A stretch of 64,000 bases of DNA from Albula goreensis. Its lineage: Eukaryota > Chordata > Actinopteri > Albuliformes > Albulidae. The notes under the pieces were generated by a model. The model was not told the origin of the DNA. It did not search any database and saw nothing but the letters and a program-made list of their open reading frames with translations. The translations under genes were made by a program, and so were the position numbers. Positions 1-24,101 of the stretch are shown piece by piece. Where the stretch lies: NCBI GenBank assembly GCA_022829145.1, contig CM040755.1:18142063-18206062 (forward strand), read 5' to 3'. Positions within the stretch are counted from its first letter, which is position 1; the number at the start of each line of letters is the position of its first letter.

Positions 1-199
1 GGTGAACTTTGTTAAATGAACCTAAATCTCTTTGTGAAATAGCTTAATTGAATTGTCTTTTGGCAGCATGTTGCATGGCAGGCTTGGAGTTGTCTAGTAG
101 TTTCTACATTCAGCTGAATAGTGTTGCATGTACTGCTTTGGTCTGGCATTTTAGATTAAATGTGGAAGCATTAACCTACATCTGTTTCTGTTCTCTTAG

Positions 200-2429
200 G
201 ATTTGGGTGTTTTTATTCCACAAATGGCCCAGGGAATGAGGACTGATTTCTTTTTGGAAGGCTCCTTCATGCCAACCAGGATGAAACTGGACAGGGAAAC
301 TCTTGGGGGATTGGCTGATATGTTTGGGCAGATGCCAGGTGAGAGTCAATCTTTAGAGATGCAACTAAGCTTATTTTTAGAACTGTTTTAGCAGCTATGT
401 TGCTAAAGATTACGAACTGTTGTCTGCGGAAGCCAGTATTTCACCTAGAATGTAACGTTTGGTAGGTGCTACATTGGGGATATCAGTGAAAATAATCTTG
501 GGCATGTGGCTGTCTTATTGGAGTGCTGTGGTCAATCACTGAATCTTGACGGTCTCCCTCAGGTAGTGGGATTGGCACTGGTCCGGGAGTCATTCAGGAC
601 CGATTCTCACCCACTATGGGGCGTCACCGCACTAATCCACTCTTCAATGGACACAGTGGCCACATCGTGCCTGTTCCCCAGTCTCAGTTTGACATGGGGG
701 GCAAAACTTTTAAGTCCAGTCAGGTAAGCCACTTTCACCTTCTCTAACCAATTTCTCATCCAAACCCCAGTTTTCATATTGATGTTCATAATGGGGTGGG
801 GAGTGGATCAATGTAGAAACCATGAGCAACTCAGGATTATAAATCTATATCATTGTTTTTTGAAGAAAGTGTGAAAAGAATAACAGTAGCTCATTTGGAA
901 GTCTTGTTGCCCCCACACCACTTTTTAGCTTGGGCTTAAAGTTCATGATTTTGCTTGCACCTCAGCAGGCCACCACTTCCCTGTGCAGCCAGTCCAAACA
1001 GTATGCATTCACATTAGTCGTTGAGACCAGGTTGCCTGGAATAGTCAAATATTGACACTTGCTGCCTGAAAGTGTGAGTGATAACAGGTGTGAATTTTAT
1101 CATGTTGATTTTCAGGGGCAGAATCAGCATTTCCACAACCAGAACCAGAGCCATTCATCTCAGCAGCAGGCCCAGTCCAAGGACATGCCGCCCCGGTTCA
1201 TTAAGAAAGGCCAGCTCAATGCCGATGAGGTAAAGACGGGAGAAACCCATGCTAAGCACCCTGCTCTGCCCTGTGATTATGAAAAGACGCGTTATTCTGA
1301 GGGGGAAAACCTGCTGCCAGTTCTCTCAGTCTTGTTCTTTTTTTTCACCACTCTTTTCAGTTCTCCCTCTCTTCTCTTCTCTCCACTCCACTTCACCTCT
1401 ATTCTGGCGATGGTTCCACTGAACGTGATTATGAGATATGAGGGCAGCCACAGCATGGTGTGGCCATGTAGTTTTTTTTTCTCCTCCCTCCATAAAGGCC
1501 TCAATTATTATTATTTTTTTTTTTTCCTCTCCCCTCCCTTACAGATCAGCCTGAGGCCAGCGCAGTCATTCCTCCTGAATAAAAACCAAGTGCCAAAGTT
1601 GCAGCCGCAGATACCAACGATGATTCCTCCGAGTGCTCAGCCTCCCCGCACCCAGACTCCGCCGCTGGGACAGGTAAAAGGGGGTGAAACTTAAGGCCAC
1701 ATTTTTGTGATCTGTAGTGTTATGCCTGGATTTAAAAATGTGCTGCTTTCTCTTCCCCAGCCCCCTCAGCTTGGTCTCAAAACAAATCCACCTCCAATAC
1801 AGGAAAAACCTCAGAAGACCAGCAAGAAGCCGCCACCCGCCAAGGAAGAGCTGTTGAAAATGACCGTATGTACCCCAGCAGAGCCAGTATGTCCATATGA
1901 GGAACTGTCATTTGGCTCCAAATCAAGGTCCTAACCTTTTCAGCTGCAAGTGTGACAGGGAGCTCAGAATGGCATTGTGCAGCAGATTGTTTGATCAGAC
2001 CGCTGCTTTGCTTCTGAGTGATCTATAGTTTTAACAGTCACACTGCACCTTAGCCAGTACTAGCCTGCAGTCTCTTGAGTGAACAGGATAGCGATGTGGT
2101 TTATTTATTTATTTATTTTTTTTGTAAACTGGGCAACAAAAACTTGGAATTGAATGTAAGTTTGGTTTCCTATTTTGTCCCAACCTCCAGGAGACGGTAG
2201 TGACGGAGTACCTGAACAGTAAGAACATCAGTGATGCAGTGAACGGTGTGAGGGAGATGAAGGCTCCTAAGCACTTCCTGCCGGAGATGCTAAGCAAGAT
2301 GGTGGTTTGCTCCCTGGATCGCTCAGATGAGGACAAAGAGCATGTCAGCACACTGATCCACACACTGCGCATGGAGGGCCTGGTCTCTGGGGAGAACTTC
2401 ATGCAGGTATTCCCGCCCTTTCCTGCACT

Positions 2430-2480
<51 letters not shown>

Positions 2481-3646
2481 TGCATGTAGAGCAAATTATG
2501 TTTTTTCCATTACATATTGTATGCAAGATTGACAGTCTGAGCTGATGCCAAATGTTATCGGTCTATGGGTTTATATTTTTGTTTTGTGTGTTTGTTTTTT
2601 TTTTTGTGAAATGCCCTCTCCCGCCTGACGTTCCGTGTGTGATGAATTTGCAGGCTTTCCTTAATGTTCTGGACCAGTGTGCTAAGATTGAGGTGGACAT
2701 CCCCCTGGTGAAGTCGTATCTGGCACAGTTTGCTGCACGGGCGATCATTGCAGAGCTGATCAGTGTGGCGGAGTTGGCGCACCCTCTGGAGAATGGCACG
2801 CACTTCCCCCTCTTCCTGCTCTGCTTGCAGCAGACCGCCAAGCTGAAGGATCGTGAGTGGCTGACCGACCTCTTCCAGCAGAGCAAGGTCAACATGCAGA
2901 AGATGCTGCCTGGTACGTGACCCCCTCCCCCTCCCATCCCCTAAAAACTCTAAATCTGCTAAACCTGTCTGAAGTACTTCTGTTTAACATCTGTTTGACA
3001 GTAAGGTCAAATGTTGAGAACTGGCTCAAAGATCAGTTCCTTGAGTGGTAGCGTCAGTTATTCTGCCAAACCGAACCCCAGCCACAAAAATACCTCTTCT
3101 GTCTTGAGTTTAGCAGTTTTATTTTCACTGTTTAATAACCTTTACTTGTTGAATTTTTAAGCTTTCATGGGAAAAGGGACTGATGATCACTGGGTCCTAT
3201 TTTTCCACCAATAGAGATTGACCAGAATAAGGACCGCATGTTGGAGATCCTGGAGGGTAAGGGGCTAAGCTTCCTTTTCCCCCTGCTGAAGCTTGAGAAG
3301 GAGCTGCTGATGCAGATCAAGGCTGACCCTTCTCCACAAGCCATCTACAAATGGATCAAAGACAATATCTCGCCCAAGCTCCACACTGACAAGGGCTTTG
3401 TCAACATCCTCATGACCAGGTAGGAAAGTTAGTGGGACTGTCACATTTATTTTGTTCTTGTCTTTAGCATGTAAGGTTTAAAATGACAGTCTGAATATTG
3501 ATTTATAATTTAAATGTATGAATGAAGAATAAGGATATATTACTTTTCCCTCGGTTAAAGATCACATTTCACAATTTCTGCGCAATATGGCCAAATTGCC
3601 ACTGAATAAAACACAGCAGGTGATCTCCGTTATCTAACAACATCTT

Positions 3647-3687
<41 letters not shown>

Positions 3688-4525
3688 CGTGCCAGCTTCC
3701 TGCAGTACATTGCCCATGAGATGTGTATGGCAGAAGGTGACGAGCAGCTCTCCGCTCCCTCCAAGGATCAGCTGGACCAGGAGAAGCAGCTGCTGCTCGC
3801 CTTCAAGCCTGTGATGCAGAAGTTCCTGCACGACCATGTGGATCTGCAGGTCAGCGCCCTCTATGCCCTGCAGGTCCACTGCAACGCCAACGCTTTCCCA
3901 AAGGGTAAGAGATCACTCATTTATTAGTTCTGTGGTTCTTGTCAATTGTTTGATGGCTTTTGCACACAGTCTCTGTGAGGACTTGGTGTAAAGGATCATT
4001 GTAATTCTGTGGTTCTTGTCAATTGTGTAGGCATGCTGCTGCGCTACTTTGTTAACTTTTATGACATGGAGATAATTGAAGAAGAAGCCTTCCTTGCATG
4101 GAAAGAAGATATTACCCAAGAATTCCCAGGAAAGGGAAAAGCATTATTCCAGGTGAACGTTTTTGCAGTGTTCATGATGTAGACAATTTGTGTGGTCACT
4201 AACCTTTCTAGAACTATTTAGGCTTTAATTATCTCATTTAACAGTTTACTTTGTATAGATAAACTCCTATTCGTCTAGTACCCAAAATTGCCAGTAACAT
4301 GAGTAACAAAGTATTGACTTTCTTCCTGAAATATACAAAGGTTATTGCCCTTTTACTCCTAACAAGTTGGTACTTTTACTAAATAGGGCTCCTGGTTATA
4401 TTGGGGATATCTCAGGTTGTTTAACTTCTCCGTAATGATGATTGGGTTCCCCCCCGCAGGTGAACCAATGGCTGACCTGGCTGGAAACGGCTGAGGAAGA
4501 GGAGTCTGAGGAGGAAGCTGACTGA
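200..4525 (+). CDS. eif4g2: eif4g2 (DAP5/NAT1/p97), translation initiation factor 4 gamma 2, 3' part of the gene
   Basis: Scaffold for cap-independent and alternative cap-dependent translation; it binds eIF4A and eIF3 but lacks the eIF4E site (family knowledge). Exons seen with GT-AG borders and continuous phase: 200-338, 563-723, 1116-1229, 1545-1673, 1761-1865, 2191-2406, 2654-2912, 3215-3419, 3696-3904, 4031-4152, 4460-4525. They encode 574 residues of a protein usually about 907 long; the MIF4G domain and start lie left of the window. Visible order: linker DLGVFIPQMAQGMR, a Gln/Pro-rich region with RTQTPPLGQ, the MA3 domain starting near ETVVTEYL (partial residue about 216), then the W2/eIF5C-type HEAT domain with IYKWIKDNISPK and an acidic end TAEEEESEEEAD. 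The protein is near-identical to mammalian DAP5, so identity is firm. Intron 3 carries a snoRNA. The gene converges on ctr9. Confidence 0.98.
1266..1447 (+). ncRNA. SNORD97: Intronic box C/D snoRNA, SNORD97-like, predicted guide for tRNA-Met(CAU) C34
   Basis: Lies in the eif4g2 intron between exons 1116-1229 and 1545-1673, ending 97 nt before the acceptor, a normal spacing for intronic C/D snoRNAs. A 6-bp terminal stem pairs CTGCCC (1266-1271) with GGGCAG (1442-1447). A C-box-like GTGATTA is at 1273-1279, D' CTGA at 1297-1300 and a D-box-like ATGA at 1438-1441. GATTATGAG (1427-1435) is complementary to the anticodon loop CUCAUAAUC of elongator tRNA-Met. The fifth base upstream of the D box, G1433, pairs with wobble C34. 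Human SNORD97 sits in EIF4G2 and is known to direct 2'-O-methylation of this C34. The C and D boxes each depart from consensus, and the pyrimidine-rich middle makes it longer than I recall for the human RNA. Confidence 0.82.
2432..2479 (+). repeat. (TG)24 microsatellite just after an eif4g2 splice donor
   Basis: Uninterrupted TG dinucleotide run starting 25 nt after the donor of exon 2191-2406. In the transcript it is a UG repeat, the known binding sequence of TDP-43-type proteins. Confidence 0.95.
3650..3682 (+). repeat. 33-nt poly-T tract at an eif4g2 3' splice site
   Basis: Unbroken T run ending 13 nt before exon 3696-3904. It acts as an oversized polypyrimidine tract, or it could be the poly-A end of a minus-strand retro-insertion; no body of such an element is recognisable beside it. 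Confidence 0.9.
3928..4026 (+). repeat. 22-bp direct repeat within a 126-nt eif4g2 intron
   Basis: TTCTGTGGTTCTTGTCAATT (plus GT) occurs at 3928-3949 and again at 4005-4026, an exact 77-bp offset. The second copy ends 4 nt before the acceptor of exon 4031-4152, so a short tandem duplication has built part of the 3' splice site region. Confidence 0.85.
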
Positions 4526-5530
4526 GGAATCAGCCAAAGCCTTATAGTGCAGAAATCAACTATTGATATGATACTGCTTTCCCCTCTGCCTGTCCTTCCT
4601 GTGACGCTTGTACCTAACAACTGCAAACATCCATTCCGCTGTAAAGTTCTCCCTGTAAAGCTCAAGCATGTTATCCCTGCTTTGTTTTTGGTTTTGTTTT
4701 ATCTTTTGGCATAAGGTCTTAAGCGCATAAGGGCATGCCATGTTTTTACGCTTCCCTTAGACATCGACACTTGGAAGCATGAAATGACATCTTTCAGTTT
4801 GGCCCTTTTGGCAGTGGCTTATGGCGAGGGCTAACCCTGCAGCCACGGTCTGTGCAAGCTTTGAGTTAACTGCTTAGCCACACTGTAGAAATGCACTTTG
4901 CTCAGTGTAACGCTTTTTCTGTTTTTGAGTTGTTGCAATATTCATCCATCCCTTGATCTGTCAAAATCTAAACTGTTAATCCTCGGTTGCTGTAGAAGTT
5001 GGATAGATATTGCCCGTGTTTCTACCTCCTAGCGATGGGCTTTGTTATGTGCTGGGTATGGAAAAAGTCCCTGTTCAACTTGAGACATGGAGTGACCTGG
5101 GCAAGTGCACAAGTCTTCAATTAAAAACAAGATGGAAAAACTGGTTTTACTTGTTCAGTAGAGCCTGCTTGTGAAAGATCAAATCATGCCCTTTTTAAGT
5201 GCTCTTTTTTTATTTTTTTCTTCCCCCCCCCCCCTTCTCTTCTCCCTCCCCTCTATCCCTGGGTGTGTGGAAAGACCTGGCTTCAAGCCACCCTCAGTTT
5301 ATCCACTTGCATTCATGTGTCCCTAGTCCCTCCAAACCTAACCACACTCTCACCCACCCTGCAGTCTATCTGTCAAACATTTGATACTTGAATTTTTTTC
5401 TCCTCACGATGTTTTTCAGGGACTAAACTCAGCCTGTTGAGATGCAACTTTTGATCGAACCATAGAAAGTGTAACAATTTTTAATCTGTCTTTTAATTGG
5501 TGAAATAAAACAAATTTAACTTTAACCATT
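4526..5530 (+). other. eif4g2: eif4g2 3' untranslated region
   Basis: Follows the stop codon and runs to about 20 nt past the AATAAA at 5504-5509. It includes a C-run and pyrimidine-rich block at 5220-5260. A second, weaker signal AGTAAA at 5733-5738 could give a longer tail. The end is inferred, not observed. Confidence 0.7.
5504..5509 (+). terminator. eif4g2: Poly-A signal of eif4g2
   Basis: Canonical AATAAA about 980 nt after the stop codon, in the expected place for this gene's roughly 1-kb 3' UTR. Confidence 0.7.
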
Positions 5531-8500
5531 AAATGTTTAAAAATGGATATTTTTAGACGTATTCAAAATCATGGAAAACATTTTTAAGATGCGTTCTCCC
5601 CGCACATAACAATTTCACTCAGTGTGCTCATGAGACCTACGTCTGTAAAAGGAATCGCTTTCTATTTAAGGTGTTATTGTAAGGTTGTGTAAGTGCTGAG
5701 AATGTTCTGTGTACCACTATTGCTTAACTTTCAGTAAAGTTAAACACTTAAGATCAACAAGACTTGTCTTGAGTATTTATCACCTGTGTGCATGTGCGGC
5801 TCACTGAGATTGTATGAAGTTTGTCTAGGTTTTGGGGCATAGGTTATAAAGTACGATTCACCTAAACTGAGTATCGAGATTTGCAGTTACTGTTTCTCAT
5901 GGAACCTGAAAAATTAAAATTTTAAAGCTTAATGTTCCAATGCCCGTAAGTGATTCAGTCTCCTGCATGTGAACTTTTCTGCCCAGCTAATGAACGATGC
6001 ATATGTGGGGTTTTTTTTTTTTTTTTTTTTTGTTCATCTTAAAATGAGATTGGCCTTGGCCTTTGGTCTTGTGAAGACGTTCTCATCTTAAAACAACTAA
6101 AGGCAAGTAGGAATGGTCTGTAGAAAGAAAATGTTCGTTTACAGCTAAAATTGTGTTCTATGGTTCCATGTTTTTCAGCCTTGTTTTGAAAGTGAGCTAT
6201 CTTGACATTCAGTGGGCTTACAGAAGTGCCGTGACCGTTGCCGCATGTAGGGGAGGATTTGCTTCTTTGGATGTCACAATATTAGGTGTTCCTTTGCTGT
6301 CTCTTGCCCGTTTGATTCTCTTCCGTGTGAGAGCTGTTACACGGTACACTGTTTAAAGTAAACCAACTCCATGTTGATTAAAAGAATCCTTGATTTGTGC
6401 GACTTGCTGTATACAAATGGCTGACAGTGATTTGTAAAGTAGATTTATAGGGTGAAGTGAGGTCACATTTCTGCTTGTGGTAAACCGCTTCCTCTTGGGA
6501 GCACTTGGCTGGTCTCTCTTAATCGCATGCATTCCTGTTCATCCAGGTTACTGAGGAGATGAATATTGTTTTTGATTTCTCTCTAGGACAGTTTTGGCTG
6601 TTCTTGACTCCTCTAATCTCCTGTTTAACACTGAGGATCTTCTCCTGTTTAACACTGAGGATCTTCCATGTTCCCAGATCATTTTTAATCTTAATACAGT
6701 GGACAGTAGATTAGAATGCACACCCTTGTCAATTTGTACCTAGGAGGTTCAGAGAGGTTAGACCTCCATTCATAGAAAGGGGGATGATGCATCACATGAC
6801 CATCTATTTCCTTTTCATTAACAGTAAAGAGCTATCAGTATCAGAAATGTCTTTTTTTGCTGTCAAATAGTATCTGCCTATATAAAAGCATTTATAGAGA
6901 TGACAAGCCAATGGCATTCATTGGCCATATGGTGTTGTGAGGTTGTCCTCTTTTTCAGTGAAATTGTGCCTGCAAGTAGTCAAAGAAGGTCAGGTGCAAG
7001 TTGAAAGGAGAGAATAGCACTGTGTGTTGGGGGTGGGGGTTAACAGTTCTTACCGTTGCTTTCCACAAATCTTTAATAGATTTTTGCACCATGTGTGGGT
7101 CATTACCATTTGCTTTGTCTTTGAACTATTTATTTTCCAAGAATGGTTTTCAAGGAGCAGTTGCCAAGCATTTAGAACTTCACTGCTTTCAGCTGTAGCT
7201 CTACCCTCTTTAAAAAGAATTCATTTGTCACAGCACATTAGACAATACAGTGAATCAATGCAATAACAATAAAAGAAAATACAACGTAAATGTTCAGTTA
7301 ATTTGTGTGATTCTAACCAACCTGTGTTTTGTACAATTTCTTGTCGCCACTATCTCCTGCTGTTTCATTGGGACTATAATTTACTTAATCGATAGTACGT
7401 CAAAGTCCTCGCCTCAAAAAATGTATTATAAAATTGAGCAATCTCAACTTGGAAGCAGAGAGAGAACAGGACATAAATGGGTTAAAAAGTGTTCAAACAT
7501 ACAATATGACATTAGGATGATAGCACAATAAACCATTACAAAGAAGTGTTTCTGTCTTAAAGTGATACTGTAATAAACATTTGCATATTGTTTTTAGGGC
7601 TCTGTTAGATGTTTGGTGTTGCTGTAGCTGAGTGGGAGAGTTTTATGCTTGGAGGGCTCTGAGTGCTGACTCATTGTATCAAATTTCATAAGGCTCTTGA
7701 AAAGCCAAGCCTCTTTTGGAGAAAAAAAAAACACCAGCTACACATGAGGTAAAGGATTGTTCAATTATCCATGAAATCTCCCTGTAACCAGTTACATGAA
7801 CATAACTTGCATATTTTTATCACTACAATGCTCTATGGTAATACTTCTGTTGCACAATAATCCTATTTAGAGGTTTTTTCAGCATTAGGAAAAATTAAAT
7901 ACCAATGTATTCTCATGGTCATCCTAATGAAATGTATACATTTTTAATAAAGGTGTAAGACAGTGTTGCCATCTGCCTGAGCTGCTGTTTTTGGGAGTGT
8001 TACACCATGCCCTGTTTCCTTTGTTTATGAGAGGCAGGGAAGTCTGAAATAAATCATAACTAGTATCTGAAATATCACTCAAATGCTACATTCGTCATTG
8101 CTTTTCATTTAAAAGACAAAAAAATGAATTGGTGTCAGACTCAACTACAGAGTCTTTAAAAATGAACACCAGTTAGATCTGCAATTGAAATGGTGTGATT
8201 CGACTATCAAATTCACTCCATTTCCTTCAGTTTGTGCTGCAGTTAATTTGCCTACGGCTGTTGGTCCTGTTTTCCGTCCAGAACCCCTCTCCGCTCAGAG
8301 TATATCCTGTTTCAGTCCTGTCTCAAAATGATGGAAATCTGTTGCAAGGAGCACCTGGATATCAGCGCACTGCTGATATATGGAAAATTGACTGTCAAAT
8401 GGTTGACTTGTCTGCCCTGGCACAGCTTTAATTTGGGGGAAAACAGTGAGGGTCGCCCTATAGGCCATATTCCCATTTTCCTCTTCTCACAAATCACTCT

Positions 8501-10164
8501 TAATGTTACCTCCGCTGGAAATGGAAATACCCAAATGGTTTGTGAAATCATTGTACAAAGGTTATTAATAGATATGTGCATTGGGGTTTGTGGACATGCT
8601 GCTGTTGAAGAATAGCACAGCTGACGGAGTGGGCTGCTCTGGGTCTGGAATAAACCATTTGAACATCTTGAAGAGCTACCACCCCAGTCTCCCCTCCTCC
8701 TGGCCCCAGGCGGTGTGTGTATGTGATCCTGGTCACCTCAAAAGCTGTCATATCACATCCGTGTTAATCCCACTAGGATTTACGCATTATGGATTCAGTA
8801 TATCAGATTCTGGAGCTTCTTATTGTTCTTATTGTATTGTTTAAGGCATTAAAAGTGTTTAATTAAAATTTTCTGTTATAAACTGCTCTTATAAACCTAC
8901 GAAATGCATATATGCACTTGTCACTCGAAAAGAGCAACTGCTTAACAGATATAATGCAATGAGCCCCATGTGTAGTCTAGAGTCTAAGAGCTCTGTGTCT
9001 ACCTAGCTCTTTAGCTGCTGGAATTTAACAACCATTTTGCTCTCCTCAGACCCCCCACCCACCCATGCTGGGGAGGAAAGTCTTTGCCTGGCCAAACTTC
9101 TTTTCTAAATACATAAAACTCTGCTTTGGCTCTCAGCCAATATAAGCTACAGTGCTGTAATGTTGCCAGGGGATTGACCAAAAGTGCAGGTGTGGCACAG
9201 GCCCACAGCCTTGACCCAGACAGGCCCTGAGAATCCACAAACCAGCTGTTGGGGACAGATGGCAGTTGGCCTAGTAGAACCTCCACACAGCATGCTATGG
9301 CTTGCAAAGAAGTATGTGGTTCACAGACATGATCAATCTATTTATAACTTTGCAAATGAAACACGGTGTCCCACTGCCACAGCATCCGCATCTTCAATTT
9401 CAGTCTGCTTCTCCTGTACATGTCAGTGTATTGCATCGTTTCAATTCTCCACAGCTTCCAAATGTGCTCGAATTAGATGGTGCTGGCAGTATGTAAACAC
9501 ATTACATGGATGACATGTTGTTTTGATTCTGGCTTCTGGGGGTGATCCAGGCAGCATTGCTTTTACCTGGTACCTTTTTCACTGCTGTTTGGGTCCTAGC
9601 GGGTGGGCGAAATGAGGACTCACTGCACCAGGACCTGTATTCATTCAGTGATTTCCAGCTGCCCTCTAGTGGACAGCTGATGGAAGTACAGCTGAATCAA
9701 AGTAATACTGTTCCAACTGGATGAAAATAAAATGGAGTTGAAAGGTCTTGAGGTGACCATGATTTTCATTGGTGAGGATGTTTTTACATTGCATTTTTTA
9801 CCTTGCACTGTATATTTTTTTTGTACTCCAGATTTTCAGACTGGAACCTTGACAGGACTTGTAAAGGATGAGGCAGGTATGGAGCATTGAAATAAAATAC
9901 GTTGTCATTTAAGATCTATTAAACAAAGCTTGATGTCTCACTACTGTGCACACTATTACCAGAAACTGAAACTGTAAATTCAGATTCATTTAGGTATTTT
10001 TAACAAGTTAGGTCACTAGCTGATTGTAAGCAGCCGTGTTTTTTTTCTTAATTAATACTTTGCTAAATGCTGGACAAATTGAAGGAGCTGACTTAAGTTC
10101 ATAGAATGCCACACAGGCTGCTCTGCGATTTACATTTTTATGAGGAACACAAGTCTCTTACAGA
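5531..10164. other. Intergenic DNA between convergent eif4g2 and ctr9
   Basis: No exon chain, RNA gene or clear transposon is visible. Open frames here are short and lack codon structure or splice support. It contains a T run (6010-6031) and a small tandem duplication (6617-6664). Some of the first few hundred bases may be an extended eif4g2 3' UTR. Confidence 0.6.
6617..6664. repeat. Exact 24-bp tandem duplication, two copies
   Basis: The unit TCTCCTGTTTAACACTGAGG (plus ATCT) occurs at 6617-6640 and 6641-6664 with no mismatch, which suggests a recent local slip. Confidence 0.9.
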
Positions 10165-10705
10165 AATTGAATGTTTGCAATCATTTTATTATCTACACAT
10201 TCTTTTTCTCCCCACAATGCAGCCTAGTAATAGTAATATTTCACTTATTTGAGAACAAAAGAAATCAAAGATATTAAAATAAGAAAATGGGCAGAAGGGA
10301 TGATTTTAATGTGCAACAGCATTTACCATTTCTATATACAGTGTCACTGGCACTCCCACAGCTCATAAACATAACAAAGAAACAAAAAAAGGATAGAAAC
10401 AGTCTGACAGGGATCCATTACAAAACCCTGGGAGGAAATCCCATGATGGCTCCAATACAATGCAAAATACACAGCCTTGTGACATCACAGACTTCCTGAA
10501 TTGGAAACATGCAACTTTCAAGACCACAGCTCCTACAAATAAAATTCATGTCAAGATGAGCCAAAATTCTTGATCTCTGTTTGTTTGTTTGTTTGGGTGG
10601 GAGGTGTGATGAGAGTTCCTTACTCAGTTGCTGCTGTAATCTCAGCCCCAGCTCGACACTTTGCTTGGTTGCTATAGTCATCTGAGCCTCGACTGGATGT
10701 CTTGC
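10165..10705 (-). other. ctr9: ctr9 3' untranslated region
   Basis: Minus-strand sequence after the ctr9 stop, running to about 20 nt beyond the poly-A signal at 10185-10190. The length is inferred from the signal. Confidence 0.65.
10185..10190 (-). terminator. ctr9: Poly-A signal of ctr9
   Basis: TTTATT on the + strand reads AATAAA on the minus strand, about 515 nt after the stop codon. Confidence 0.65.
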
Positions 10706-22232
<11,527 letters not shown>

Positions 22233-22460
22233 GTTGTCAGTAGGAATCCCAGACTCGTTCCCAGATTTGTGGTGTAAAGTCGCACTGGAATCCCTTTAGA
22301 TATATTGTGGTAACGATGTGCTGGTAAAAGGTACCAACTCGCGACTACTTCCGCTACTTGTTTTACATAGCACTTCCGGGTGAAACAACTCTCATCAGCC
22401 TTCGCTTTCGCGGGTTGTTAGTGACCACAGCTCAGCGATACAGAGCTTAGAGTACATGGA
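22233..22460 (-). promoter_or_regulatory. ctr9: ctr9 5' UTR and promoter with ETS-type sites
   Basis: Immediately upstream of the ctr9 ATG (22232-22230, minus strand). It contains ACTTCCGG at 22372-22379 (CCGGAAGT on the minus strand) and ACTTCCGC at 22347-22354, both ETS/GABP-type motifs typical of housekeeping promoters. CpGs are more frequent here than in the flanking DNA. No TATA box is evident. Confidence 0.6.
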
Positions 22461-24071
22461 GCTCAGTGTGAATTTTGGTGAAATGGTGGACAAGCTTACA
22501 CTCTCTTGAAATAACACTGGTCTAGCAGCTCTTTACACGGCCAGGGTTGTCCTTGTGACATTCTCTTTTAAAAGAGAACATTTTGAGTTGATGACATGTT
22601 TCTGCGTTTGTTAGAAAAACTCACCAAAATATTTTCTCGGTAGAAGTTACATGTGTAAAGCACATTTCCTAAAAATCTTGTGTTTGTACCAAAATAATTG
22701 TATGCTGTCAAGTTAAAACGTTTACCAATAGCCACTGTCTCATATAAAACAAATTCTATTCCAAAAGTATAATATATGAGTATTACAAAATCCATATGGT
22801 TGATGGCTGTATTATTACAGCGTATTATCAGAACATATTACATATTGCGCAAATGGTGCAACGTATAGGTGATCTGTGTTTGATAGATTCATTTAAAAGT
22901 GCTGGCAGCTTCTGAATTCAGTAAGCACTCAGAAGATTGCAAACAGTTCTGCTGGAGCTGGGCACTTTGCCCACCACACCAAAAGTATGCTTTATGGAAT
23001 CAGATAACATATTTTGTTATTGAAACTAAAAATCTGGGCCTCAATGTGTTACATGCAGTAAGACATTTTTTTTGGGAGACAATTGTTTCCCATTTTTCTC
23101 CTGAACATGGGATGTGAGTTCTGTTCTCTAAAACATTTCTAAGGTATCCACTGGAAACAACAAAGTGCTAGCTTCCATTTACACCGCTGTGTATCGTAAC
23201 TGAAAACAGCCATTATTTGTTCTGTATTCTCTAACCTGGAAGCTAATAAAGTCAAATAGTGTAATTAACCATTATGCTATACACACTAATTGGCCATGTT
23301 TATTTAAACCTTTGCATATTGAATCCATGCAATGAAATGTCAGACAGTGGCATTTCCTATATAGAGCTGTCACTTGTCCTGTACATTACATTTTCTGCCT
23401 GCAATCTGTAATGCCACCCACTGAATGTGAGCATTATGAATATATAAATTAATATATTTGTCAGTATTTGAACCACTGTGAGTTATTTGGTTGTGGATAT
23501 AGTGTCAATGTGCCCCTCTTTTATTTAAATGTTATATGTGAAACCATTCATAAAAATCCTGTCTCTATTTTAACTTCTCTGTCAAAATAATGTCTTGCTT
23601 AGCCACCAAAAGTTGTAGAGGAAGAGTCGTGTGCATCTGTTTATAGACAAGGCGGTGGGGGGGGCAGGAAGGCAGGAAATATGACATGTGTTCGGTGGAA
23701 TGGCCCGACACATTTGATGTGCAAAAACAGCACAGTGACAATTAAAGAAGCCCATCATACCTCAATTAGGCTGTACTCTGTGCATAAATTGCATGCTGAT
23801 GAGAGCATTGTGAATGGCACAATTCACGGCAGCTCATGGCTGAGAGAGGGGGCCTTCTGTGTCATCTGGTTTTGATGTGTGCCCATGAATTAACAAAACA
23901 GGCAAGAGCCGGGTTCTGTCAACATCATCAGCTTCCTTTGTAAACATCACTGCAAGAGTGGCTGTGAACCAATGCCTGCCACATATTTAATGCAGCCTTA
24001 AAATAGGGCTCATATGACCTTCTGCATGAGTGTGAATATGCTGTAGTTGTCTCTGAACGCTTTCTTTGCAG
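22461..24071. other. Intergenic DNA between divergent ctr9 and the KASH5-like/irag1 locus
   Basis: AT-rich. No exon chain, RNA gene or clear element was seen. The promoter of the + strand locus probably lies near its right end but shows no motif I can name. Confidence 0.5.
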
Positions 24072-24101
24072 ACTACCTCAGGAATTAAGATAGGCGAGAC
24101 G
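24072..24101 (+). other. Possible 5' untranslated exon of the KASH5-like transcript
   Basis: A 30-nt segment with a good acceptor (TTTCTTTGCAG) and donor (GACG then GTAAGAG) that holds in-frame stops, so it could only be untranslated. It lies 744 nt before the exon with the chosen start. Splice-site evidence only. Confidence 0.3.
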
